Source: Fusarium oxysporum f. sp. lycopersici 4287
Lineage: Eukaryota; Ascomycota; Sordariomycetes; Hypocreales; Nectriaceae
Direction of reading: 5' to 3'
Assembly: GCF_000149955.1 (NCBI RefSeq)
Contig: NC_030993.1
Coordinates: 2,965,186 to 3,029,185 of the forward strand
Length of the DNA stretch: 64,000 bases
Position numbers and translations under genes: made by a program. Positions 30,684-40,399 of this stretch are shown piece after piece; the first letter of the stretch is position 1, and every line of letters starts with the position of its first letter. The notes beneath the pieces were generated by a model. It made no database searches, had not been told where the DNA came from, and was given only the letters and a program-made list of their open reading frames with translations.

Positions 30684-32260
30684 TTAGCTCGCTTCGTCTT
30701 CATCATCGCCCACATGTTTGAAGCGCTTCGGGGGAACATTGCTGTTGGTCCGACTAACTTCTGCCGAAATACTCGCAAGGCGCTTTTTGCTTTCATTTCG
30801 TTGCAGCCCGGCAAGTGTGTCCATCAACTCGGTGCGAGAAGAGTCAATATTCAGTTTCTGGTCGTCGCTCTCGTCGCTATCAGTCTCCAAAAGCACATCG
30901 TCATCCACAACCACATGTCCTGTCGAAGGCGGTAAACCAAGATCCTCCTCTATCAACGGGACCTGTTGCCGCATCCATCGTAAAAGCATTTGGTGTCGCA
31001 GGGCTCCACGCCTTGCCTCGCGATAGGCAGAGGTGGTCTGGAGAAACACCTTGATCGCATCCCCCCGACGTTGCAAATGATCAAAAGCTTCGATTGCAGA
31101 GTCTAGCTTGGCTTGAGTCTCGAAGAGCTTCCGTTGTGCTACTGGCCCCCTGACACTTGGGTTCAACAGATCCCGTTCCGCTAATAAGACGTTTGAACTG
31201 GCCACCTCCACGGCTTGTCTTAGTTTGGTCCTTTCACCATCTGGTACTGATGTATATCCTGCTGCTTCAATCTGATCTCGGTCTTCATGCAATTCCAACA
31301 ACTTGGAGTCAACGAGTGTCTGCCAGGCGCTTTCATACTGCTGGTTATAGCGCTTATACCACGAGTATTTTTTGCGCTCTGACACCTCAAAGCATAGGTA
31401 CTCAAGCCATTGTGATAATGGATCCTGGTCTGTCGGATCTGGTTTCATATGGAGTGGCGTGGTGAGCGACTGTTTAGATAGGCACTTCGTACATCGCGCC
31501 AGGTATTCGTCAAATGTATCCCGGTTTCGTCTAACTCTCAGCTGATAACGGCAAAACTGGTTCCACCTTTCCAACTGGCGTTCAAACACCATCCATTCTT
31601 GCTTCCCCGATCCGGTAGCGTCTTGTTTCCAGTACTCAAGAAGCTCGGCGTGGTTTTCTGGATTCTCGGCGACTTGGTCGATGAGCTCACTGGAATACCA
31701 GGGGCGTCCCCCAGCTTTGGCCAGAAGGTCATGGAACGCCCTCTCGCGTTTGATGTCGTCGGTATGTTGCTCATCAGGAGACAATAGGGTCTTGACCTGG
31801 GGAATCGGGGAAACCCTCTCGGTAGTTGTTAGAGTTGTACTGGACTCATAATCCGGGTTCCACCATGGCAGCATGTCCACGTAACTGCCGGACTTGTCAA
31901 CTGGGCGTACTACGCTGGAGATGTCTGGCAGAAGATCGCAATAGAGAACCCTGGGGATCATCAGAGAGTGAAAAAGACGAGCAGAGACGCATGAGAGATG
32001 GGGTTACCCGTACTGTAGTCCGTCTCTCATCCAGCGGGTGACCTTGTCTTGGCCCTGGGCCTCGAGGGATCTGAGCTTGATGTCAGACGAGTTCAAGAAG
32101 GAGTCAGAGCAAAAACTTACAAGCGTCTCTCGTTCTGCTGCCGTTCATCTTCTTTCTCAGACCACGTTACGGCCTTGAAGATGTGATCCATTGGTTGGCC
32201 CCTGGATTTGACGTCTGGGTCTGGTGCAAGTGTGACTGGCGGGCTTTGAGGCTTGTCCAT
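30684..32260 (-). CDS. Hypothetical helical protein with acidic tail
   Basis: Proposed complement join: 30684-31950, 32008-32070, 32121-32260 (489 residues). The ATG at 32,260 opens MDKPQSPPVTLAPDPDVKSR. Exon 2 encodes 'SLEAQGQDKVTRWMRDGLQY' and exon 3 opens 'VLYCDLLPDISSVVRPVDKS'. Both introns keep frame. The protein is mostly alpha-helical, Gln/Glu/Arg/Trp-rich, and probably forms coiled coils between residues ~140 and ~380. The tail carries an acidic Asp/Glu/Ser stretch and a basic KKR and KRF cluster like a nuclear signal. No signal peptide or membrane helix is seen. I do not recognise the family; a nuclear scaffold or chromatin role is only a guess. Confidence 0.85.
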
Positions 32261-33485
32261 TTGGTTACTGTGATTTCGCCGATTTCTCTTGTGTTTGTCC
32301 CGCCGGAATTGACAAAGTATCTATGTGACAGGTTGAACTGAATGTTGCCGCAGAGTAACGATGTACGAGTGCGCTTGTAAAGGAAAGTTGAAAGGCCGGT
32401 GACGGATGAAAGGTTTCACAAGTGAATGCGTCACAGATGAATTTTGAGTGAGACAAGGGGGGAAGAAGAAGCAAGACAAATACGGGACGGATCGCGAATG
32501 AGGCTGAGCCTCCCTAATGACCGAGAAGCCTCAAGGTAATTTGATTTTTCCCTCTTGCCTTCCCTTTCATTTCCAGCCCGAGTAGGGAAGTTGCATGTAA
32601 GGTCGTACGCACGAACCTGCTTGGCTGTCGCAGAATGTGAATTAATGAATGGAAAGCGCGGCCCAAAAACCAAGCGCCCCTGTATCTGAAGTCCGGGCAA
32701 GCACTCCCATGATCCGCGCCCTGCAGCAACAAACCTAAAGAATTGGAAAGACAAGACCCGGGTAAGTATCCGCGATTAGCGTCGGGCAACTTTGATTGGA
32801 TGCCGACTGAGTGTTCTGGCATCTGGGCTCCAGGGAGGGGCCTGATGGAGGGGTGCCCGCTGTCCGCTGTGGGGAAGATGGAAGAAGCCGCCCTGGGATC
32901 GAAGGCTTCTATCCATCCGATTGTGTCACTGTTTCCATCAGCGAAGTCTGAAGTCTCCCCTTGATCTCAGTCTCATCTTTACCATTGCCGCGGGTTAAGC
33001 GCCAGAAAGTTCTAGGCAGCTGTCAATCTCTTAGCTTCAAACGTTCTCAAGAGACCCTGTCTCATGCCTCAGCTCAATCGTCTAATATCATGGATATCAA
33101 TGCTATCATTACTGTTACCCTGGTCCTTGACCCACGCACCATAAAGAGCATGCAGCTCATTCATGACCTCGTGCATTTCCATTGCCACAAGAGACAGCTC
33201 AAAAGTTGGAAGTGACGACGAGGTCCTTACATGCATTATTTCTGTTCTTGTGACCTCTTCCCAGTTTCCAGGTCCATCCAGTCCATCCCATCTCATCTCA
33301 TCTCCCTTGCTTCGTATCTGGTGGCATTGACCCCTGTTTTTGTCATCAAAACCCATAAAGTGGAAACTGATGATGAATCGACACTCGCTGTTTTATATCC
33401 ATTACCAAGCGCGGTATCCTTATAGATAATCACCGAGTTCGTGCCGGTCCCGTACTTACACGGGAGAATGCCTCTCACTCCTCAA
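32261..33485. other. Gene-poor stretch
   Basis: Starts with the upstream region of the gene at 30,684-32,260. A 95-codon frame at 33,069-33,356 (minus) has an ATG and a helical-looking end, but no splice sites or family match. A CCATC/TCATC-like repeat lies near 33,270-33,303. No gene is firmly supported. Confidence 0.4.
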
Positions 33486-33623
33486 GGAGCAAGAAGCTTA
33501 GGACCTCTATCTAAAAGTGATAAGATTTAGGTTAATTTAGTGCAAACTTGGGGGGGCTTTTGACCAGTTATTTTTTATCACTTAGGATAACGGTCCTAAG
33601 TTTTCATCCCTCCTTGTCGCTCC
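33486..33623. mobile_element. Imperfect inverted repeat, miniature-transposon-like
   Basis: The segment begins GGAGCAAGAAG and ends CTTGTCGCTCC. The inner arms also pair: CTTAGGACC and AGTGATAA on the left match GGTCCTAAG and TTATCACT on the right. The whole 138 bases could fold back on themselves with gaps. It lies in non-coding, AT-biased DNA. I see no clear target-site duplication, so this could instead be a non-mobile inverted repeat. Confidence 0.45.
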
Positions 33624-33650
33624 AGCTTTAATCCAATGCAGGCTCGGATG

Positions 33651-34690
33651 TTAAAGAAGTCTTGAGATTCGATCAGAAATGTATAGACAGGCCACCATAG
33701 CTACGGTGGCTGAGGGGAACCTTGTAGTAGCTCTGACCTGACTGGTCTTGATTTTTGTCCCCTGGTCAAAGTGTTCCCAGTTTGTTTGCATCCTGAACAT
33801 ATTACAAATGAGGACGAGCATTTGAATCAATGGTTCTTCCAATGCAGATCTCTGAGCTACCAGATAATAGTAGAAAGGTAATACATCAAAGCAGTCTGCC
33901 TTTTTCACACACTGTCGGTTGGGTGCACGGGGAATATCCAGGTACTTCCATTTGGTGATTGCCTCATATCAAGATCCAATACTTACCCTAGAGAAACAAG
34001 ATGCAAGGTCAATTACAAGCATGCTCACCAGACTTTCATTAGCTGAATCATACAATGTCAAAGGGGGAATGTTATCCACAAGTAAATTAAATAGATCATA
34101 GCGGTGCTGGTTCCATTGTTGTTTATTGATGCTGCTATGAACATTCTCACTTATACCCATTTGGAATAAGGGCGGAAGAATAACGACGCCTGGTATCCTC
34201 ATTATCCTTGATTTGAACATTTCTTCCAGGTTGAGGCTGAGTCGTCTGGAACTCCCGGCATTTGCGTTATGAAATGCAGGTGAATCGTCTCTGGCACCAT
34301 CCCTGCGCTTGAACTTGCAGCATCAGCGATATACCACAGCGTGCAGAGGCAAGAACATCGCTGATGCCTAGGCATGGGCGGCAACACGACCATATGTTCT
34401 TGCGATGAAGATCTGACCACTGACAGATTGGGGGAGAGTTCGTGGACAGCGTGGGTTGTATCCCGGGCGGTCGGGGAAGATGGTGAGCTGCCAGGGCAAG
34501 TCGCTGGGGGACAAAGTATAAGACACCACGGATATTCGTTTCTGGGGACTGGATATTCGACAAGACTGCAACAAGGATTCCTTCGAAATGATACTCGTGC
34601 AGAGTTTCCCAAAGAGCTAAACGTGAAACACGCGCGCGTTATATCGGTGTCGGTATCGGAAGAAGGGGAAGTTACTACTGTACATCGCTG
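33651..34690 (-). pseudogene. Possible decayed or unresolved multi-exon gene
   Basis: Several separated minus-strand stretches look protein-like but cannot be joined into one clean gene. One (around 34,390-34,600) includes 'LSPSDLPWQLTIFPDRPGYN' and ends at an in-frame TAG. Another (around 33,970-34,290) includes 'RRLSLNLEEMFKSR' and 'NIPPLTLYDSANESLVSML'. A third (33,651-33,908) includes 'FDVLPFYYYLVAQRSALEE'. Upstream, a frame starting at an ATG near 34,683 runs into TAG immediately before a segment that continues in the same frame. Such TAG codons could be CAG hit by C-to-T mutation. Introns I could not define are the alternative. Confidence 0.35.
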
Positions 34691-35094
34691 AAGTCAGCAT
34701 GAGCCAAATAACCGTAAAGATCAATTCATCTTAGGAATATTCCAGCCTGTTTCGATTGGCAAGGCTCAAGAGAGTTTTCTTTGCATGACTCTGTGCCTCA
34801 CCCACCCGAGTTCACATCTTGGCCGCTTGTTTCCTTCCAATACTGCTTGCTTGGGCTAACGCACTCAGCAGGGGGATCGAATATCTGTATCTTAGTTAGC
34901 AGTTAGTTGTATGTATGAAACGTGACTGGAACGTCCTGAACAGGATAAAAAAAAAGACGCCGCTGATCTTTGACTACCATGCTGTTTGTGAGCTTGTTGG
35001 TAGTCTGAAGCTGAAGTACAGGATTCCTGTTAAACTCACAGGAGCCTTACTAAGACAAACGCTGTCTTCGAGGTTCTCAGTATGAGTATCCTGC

Positions 35095-35116
35095 GTGCTC
35101 CTTACTGAAGGAGCAC
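35095..35116. repeat. Short perfect hairpin
   Basis: Two 9-base arms, GTGCTCCTT and AAGGAGCAC, are separated by ACTG. The hairpin lies in the gene-poor region at the left edge of the AT-rich island. Confidence 0.7.
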
Positions 35117-35189
35117 CATGTCGACCCCTTTCCCAAGCGCCCCTAAGGAGATAAGCGGGCTTGGGAAAATGCCACTCGAATCTGGTAAA

Positions 35190-35570
35190 TTCATCCTACA
35201 TTCGTATAAGTTTTAATCGTTAAAAGAATGAATTCGGCGCATAAGTTTATTGAGGTTTTGAAATTAGGGAAGAGAAATGTTAGAAAATATTACCAACTTA
35301 GGGGTAGACAATACACCTTATTATAGGAAAGTTTCTCCTATCAGAGCCCTAAATATATTACTATTTGACATAGAAGTATTTAAGTAAGCTTAAAGTAACT
35401 TTAGTTTAATTATAGTATTGTTAGATGCCTTTTAGGATAGCAATAGCTAACCAGTTCTATAAACATTAGGCCTTACTGTATTATACCTATATTCCTTTGC
35501 AAGCTTCCTAGTTTAATCTTGATATCTAAGTAATCCTTGTGATAATTTAATGCTAGGTATGATTTGCTAA
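35190..35570. other. AT-rich island
   Basis: About 380 bases dominated by A and T with many TA steps and few CG dinucleotides, markedly different from the coding DNA on either side. No open frame of note. The look is that of a repeat degraded by RIP-type C-to-T mutation, but I cannot identify the original element. Confidence 0.5.
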
Positions 35571-38500
35571 ACCATACGATGGCATTTGGTTTCCAGATCG
35601 GTTCTATGTTCTGGTTTTTCGATACGGACTCTTAGAGTTAGTCAGCGTCCATAACGATTAGACTACATAACACTTGTTAGCTTATTCGAGCAAGCCGCTA
35701 ACAGTGTCTGAAGTTTGAAGCCTCTTGGGACATAGGACCTAATGGATCTTTAGGAATTCTGGTAATAGCAGCGTAAAAGGAGGCACAAGTGTACAAGCTA
35801 AGTCTCACGGCAGAGCCCCTAAGGACCATAAACCATAATCGCTCTTAACTAAATGAAAAAAGAAAACAAAGAGCCCTAGCTAAGCAGGGTATTTCAAATT
35901 CTTTGACTGGGTGCTTCTGATAACAAGTACGGGAAAAAGCTAGCCCCTGAGCATCGAGCATGGCTTGTAGAAATGCAAGGGTCTCCCACAAACAGCTTTT
36001 CTAAGGCACTCTTCATAAGAATCGACTTTCTCAAAGCCAGAAAGGTCCTAAAAGGCTTCAGAGAGACTCATGATGCGAAGCTTGCTAGGGCACTCAGAAT
36101 AGTTCTTTGGATACTCGGTTTAGGCGGTATTGATGTTACTCGTGAACGTAGGGGGATCGAGACTGGGTTTGAGACTTGTTTGTCTGAGAAGAAACGGCCA
36201 AAGTGTACAACTCCCTAAGAGAACTGGTTAGCAGTAATTTATTCCGAGTGAATTGGGGTCCAAAGTTTGAAGGGGTGCAGTTCCGCGGCCTTGAGAGAAG
36301 AGCATCATGCCAAAGAAGGGATTCAAGTCATTGCCAGATGGCCGAACGTATATGAAATATGACGCCAACCTTTAGTACCACTGCCCTACCCTCGTTAATT
36401 CCAATGTGTCTTGGAGTGCAGAAACCTCAGATTCTCGCAGCTTACTCTGAGACGTAAGCTGGTCCTCGGGTCTCTTTCCTGAGCCCCTGAAGGGTCTTTC
36501 GGTAGATCTGGATGTCCTCCAAAGAAAACCGGAAGGATCATTGCTTTCAACTCTTCATCTAGGAAAGGGTATAGAGAAGCTCCTCACTTTCTGACAGTCC
36601 AATCTGATATTGTTGTAAGACCCCATGATTTCAGTCTGTCTTGGTTACAGCCACCGCTGAGCGAGCTGCGAACAACGGCCAGCTCAGTGAGTTCGAAGTG
36701 CAGAACCAATTTGGCTTTGCCCATCGTAACGGGCCCCGGGCTTGAGATTTGGCTTTGCGGGACACGAGCCCTCAAGCCGCAACATGTTCGATCTGACTAG
36801 ATCGTGCCAACAAAGGCCTCTAAGATATAAAGACAGCGATCTAGCCACTGATAGTTCTCAAGTGCTCAAGAACGAGTGAAGAAGCATTGGCGGGACAGAA
36901 GGGGAGATGATAGGTGTACCAGCAGCCTCGGCGGTGGAATCGGTAGGCATCAGGGGCGACTTCAGCTTACGAGCCTTTCTTCTCGGCTTCATGTTAGGTG
37001 GATTCGGTTGCCTCTGGGCTTTCCGGTTGATCACCTGGCATAAGAGTAATTGTCAATGCCTGTTTCCGGCGTTCGTATAAGAGGTATCTGTGGCGATCCA
37101 GTTCGGGTCTTCCAACTTACATCCTCAACTCAACGTAACTGAGCCCCTGAGTGATGACTGTCGTGCTCATGAGATCTTGCTGTCCGAGTCTCTAAGAACA
37201 ATCCAGGCGCCGTTTCCAATGCGTCTGGGGTGACGGGAGATCCGGGAGCGCTGTAGGATGTCTGTCATCGTCGCTTTGTGCTGAAGCGTTTTGTATGGCC
37301 AGGGGGCCATTGGAGTCTGCCCTGACAGGAGTCTTCGTTAGTATACTAATCAATAGAGCCCAACGATGTGAGGTACCCTCAAGAGTATGAAGAAGGGACG
37401 GAAGCCTCGATCGCCGCCTCGAACTCAATGGCCACTCTCTGCACTTGTGTTGACACCAGACAGACTCAATGAGCTTCGCGATACCTCTGAGATACCTAAT
37501 TCTGTTCACGAGTGAAGTCCAGCTTGCCGCAGATCAAGGAAGGGTTGGTGATGGCTACAGAGGACTTAAGTGGCGGTCTTCGCCGCCTTTCGATCGGATT
37601 GTCGGCCAACGCATAGGGAGCGACGAGCGCTTGAGTGTACTCGAGTCTTACTGAGTGTTAGCTGAATCTTGAGTCCGTAACTGGTCGAGGAAGATGGATG
37701 CGTTGATCTTGACTTGGCGGTGCAAGCTATCAAATTCTTCTTCCCGGTCGGCGGTCGGTAGCGCCTCAGGAGCATGATGTCGACATCAGCCCTTGGTATC
37801 TCTTTCTAAGAGTATCAGCAAGTATAATACCTACAAGAAGTCGACAAGACAATGTAAGAGAGTTCCTAGGTACGTGAGAATACTGCAGAGGGATCCCTAC
37901 AGTGGTGATGTAGTGTAACGTCATGCCAGGTGGGGAGGGTCGTCCACCGCCAACTTGAGTGACTTCAAAATGAAGATACACAGAAGCTTCAAGATAATAG
38001 AACATGCTTGAGAGGCTTGGAAGTATCGTGAAGCTTGATGGGAATGGTAGAAAATGCTGTGTTGGTGCAATATGGTGGAATTACCACTAGGCGCTGTAGA
38101 CCTGAAAATGGCTGGTATGGGTCCAAGATTGATACCTCACGAAATCAGCAAAATTATTTAACATAAGCAAGAGAAACAGTGTCACAAAGGTTCGACGAGA
38201 ATACAGAAGCAAAATGCCAGCAGGTCAAAGAATTGTTGAAGAGTGTTTGCTGTTTGCACCGTGTTATTGTTTTGTCTTACTATTTTTCTTTGACATTTAG
38301 TAGTTTACCAGCAGCTTTGTGATTCATCAATATGCGTTAGAGAAGACAATAAGATTGCAAGCTAGTAAGAAACACAGTTTCTTCTCAGGTACTCTTCCAG
38401 CGGAGTAGGCATATGGGTATACTTATGGCATTGCAGTACTCATAAATTCTAATAGGCCAACGGCATGCAGACTACGAAAACCTCAGTGGTTTATTGCCTA

Positions 38501-38860
38501 GTAGACATCCTTCAGGGGATGTAGTTCTCGTGTAACAGTTGATGTTAGCCCCTATGCGAGAAGTCTCCGCTCCCGCCGGCGTCGGTATCCGGCACTATAC
38601 CATGTCGCTGCAACACCATAACTGCTTCACAAACACATTAAACCACATCAATGAAGCTTGAACATGTATTCATAGCACCAGAGGTCACATTCTGATAGTT
38701 TGCATCACCGTATCTTCATTATTCGTGCGTCCAGAGTGATCTGTCGTAGCTGTCGAAATAAAGGCTGTACAACTGAACTTGCCCTACCCCTGGATCCCAA
38801 GTTTCACCGTGTCGTGACCGCTACCGCCAATGTAATCACTGTGACCTGGATCTCTACTGT
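35571..38860. other. Gene-poor stretch
   Basis: 3.3 kb with only short open frames (for example 35,973-36,218 plus and 37,192-37,509 minus), none with domain, codon bias or splice support. It may contain degraded repeats. From about 38,700 the plus strand becomes pyrimidine-rich, leading into the RRM gene leader. Confidence 0.45.
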
Positions 38861-39007
38861 ATCTCCACTAGCCTCCCAAGCTCACAACTTCTCCCCCTCT
38901 TCTCCTCCAGCATCACCAACAACAAGCACGGTAAGTCCTTTTCTTTCAGCAACGTCAATATATCACAACCCATATCAAGTACCCTCTTATTGAGAAGCTC
39001 TTTCTCA

Positions 39008-39705
39008 TCAACTTCATCGTTTTTTCGTGTTATGCCACTTGTTATCGCCCCTTCACTCGTTGCTGTTCACGTAGCCCTCTGTGTCTTCTCGTGAGAAGAT
39101 CACGAGCTTCCCCTTCTCAACCCACCACACAACACACAACGGACTTCAGATCACAATAAAACTGAGTTGAAGGTTACCTTATCATCTTCATCACCAGCTT
39201 GCGTTCCGGCGCTCGTTGTTGCCCCTTGATTTGTTGCTGTTCGCGTGGTCCTCTGTGTTCTCTCGCGAAGAGCTCACGATCTTCCCCTTCTCAACTCAAC
39301 ACACAACAAACAACAGGCTTCAGTTCACGACAAATACTGAGCCGAAGGCTATCTAATCACTTCCATCGGCTTCTTGCGTTCATCCGCTCGTTGTCGCCTG
39401 TTCACTTGTGGCCGCTCGCTTCAACCTCCGCATCTTCTCACGAGGGATCACAACCTTCACCTTCTCAACTCAACTCAACACATCAACAGACTTCAGATCA
39501 CGATAATTACCGACTTGAAGGTTGCCTCATCATAATAGTCGTCTTCTCACGTTCTGGCACTTGTTGTTGCCCCTTCACCTGTTGTCGCTCCTTTGGCCCC
39601 CTGTGTCTTTCGCGAGAAGATCATGAGCTTCACCTCAACTCAACACAACACACAAAACAAAACAGACTTCAAATCATAATTAATACTGACTTGAAGACTA
39701 TCTAG
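39008..39705 (+). repeat. Tandem repeat array A, four units of ~175 bases
   Basis: Four diverged direct repeats. Each contains a 'CTCGTTGTTGCCCCTT'-like segment, a 'CTCTGTGTCTTCTCGCGAGA'-like segment, an 'AACTCAACACACAACA'-like segment, and a conserved end resembling GACTTCAGATCAC...TTGAAGG. The 'CTTCAG' anchors start near 39,142, 39,316, 39,489 and 39,665, giving spacings of 174, 173 and 176. Some copies carry AG before and GT after the conserved end, resembling a mini-exon; others do not. Confidence 0.85.
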
Positions 39706-39748
39706 TGATAACATCGCTCCCCTCTCTCAAATTCAAGCAAGAACGCAG

Positions 39749-40399
39749 AAAAACGCGCCGACAAGGTTAGTGAATTACTGTCCCCTCATCAAAACATCAA
39801 AGCCATCACCTCCATTTCCTCTTCCTACACTTCCGTTTTCTTCCTTACAACATCTTTTTTTCAATTTGAAGCTAACACCACTACTCAACAGGCCTCACTT
39901 CGTCGACAAGGTACATGAATCACTGTCCGCCCCTTAATTCGATACCCCGAAACCACCACCTGCTTCTCCTCCCCCTACACACTTTCCTTCTTCCTTCCAA
40001 CATCCCTACATCAACTTGAAGCTCACATCATTGTGTTGCTACCTGTCAGGCCTCACTTCGCTGGCAAGGTTCACGATTCACTGTCGCCAACCTCCTCTTA
40101 TTCAAGACATCAAAACCAACACCTGCTTCTACTCTCCCCATACTTCTTTCTTCTTCCTTCCAACATTCCCCTATCACTCAAGTCATCGTCTTGCTACTTG
40201 CCAGACCTCAACTCGCCAACGAGGTTCATGAATCACTGTTCCCACCCACTCCCCCTTATCAAGACACCAAAACCGTCTCCTCCTTCTTCGCTCCCCACAC
40301 TTCTTCCTTCTCCTTTCCAACATCCTCTCTCCACTTGAAGCTAACATTGTCGTGTTGTTACTCAACAGACCTCACTTCGCCCTTGGTGCCGTCATCATC
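39749..40399 (+). repeat. Tandem repeat array B: repeated intron/mini-exon units
   Basis: Four direct-repeat units. Each runs from a donor (GTTAGT, GTACAT, GTTCAC, GTTCAT at 39,766, 39,911, 40,069 and 40,224) through a pyrimidine-rich body and a TTGAAGCTAAC-like branch region to an acceptor. The branch motif is weakest in the third unit, whose last unit-end acceptor region is otherwise intact. Between acceptor and next donor lie mini-exons: 39,892-39,910 (GCCTCACTTCGTCGACAAG), 40,050-40,068 (GCCTCACTTCGCTGGCAAG) and 40,205-40,223 (ACCTCAACTCGCCAACGAG), each exactly 19 bases. A related 17-base segment sits at 39,749-39,765. The last acceptor (ends 40,368) opens the exon containing the start codon at 40,400. 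Confidence 0.85.

Larger units (their letters stand above)
38861..40399 (+). promoter_or_regulatory. Long, repeat-built 5' leader region of the RRM gene
   Basis: Pyrimidine-rich plus-strand DNA. A first splice-like segment is visible: acceptor CTCCTCCAG at 38,902-38,910, a 20-base segment, then donor GTAAGT at 38,931. Two successive arrays of tandem repeats then run up to the start codon. The transcription start is unknown. Confidence 0.5.
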
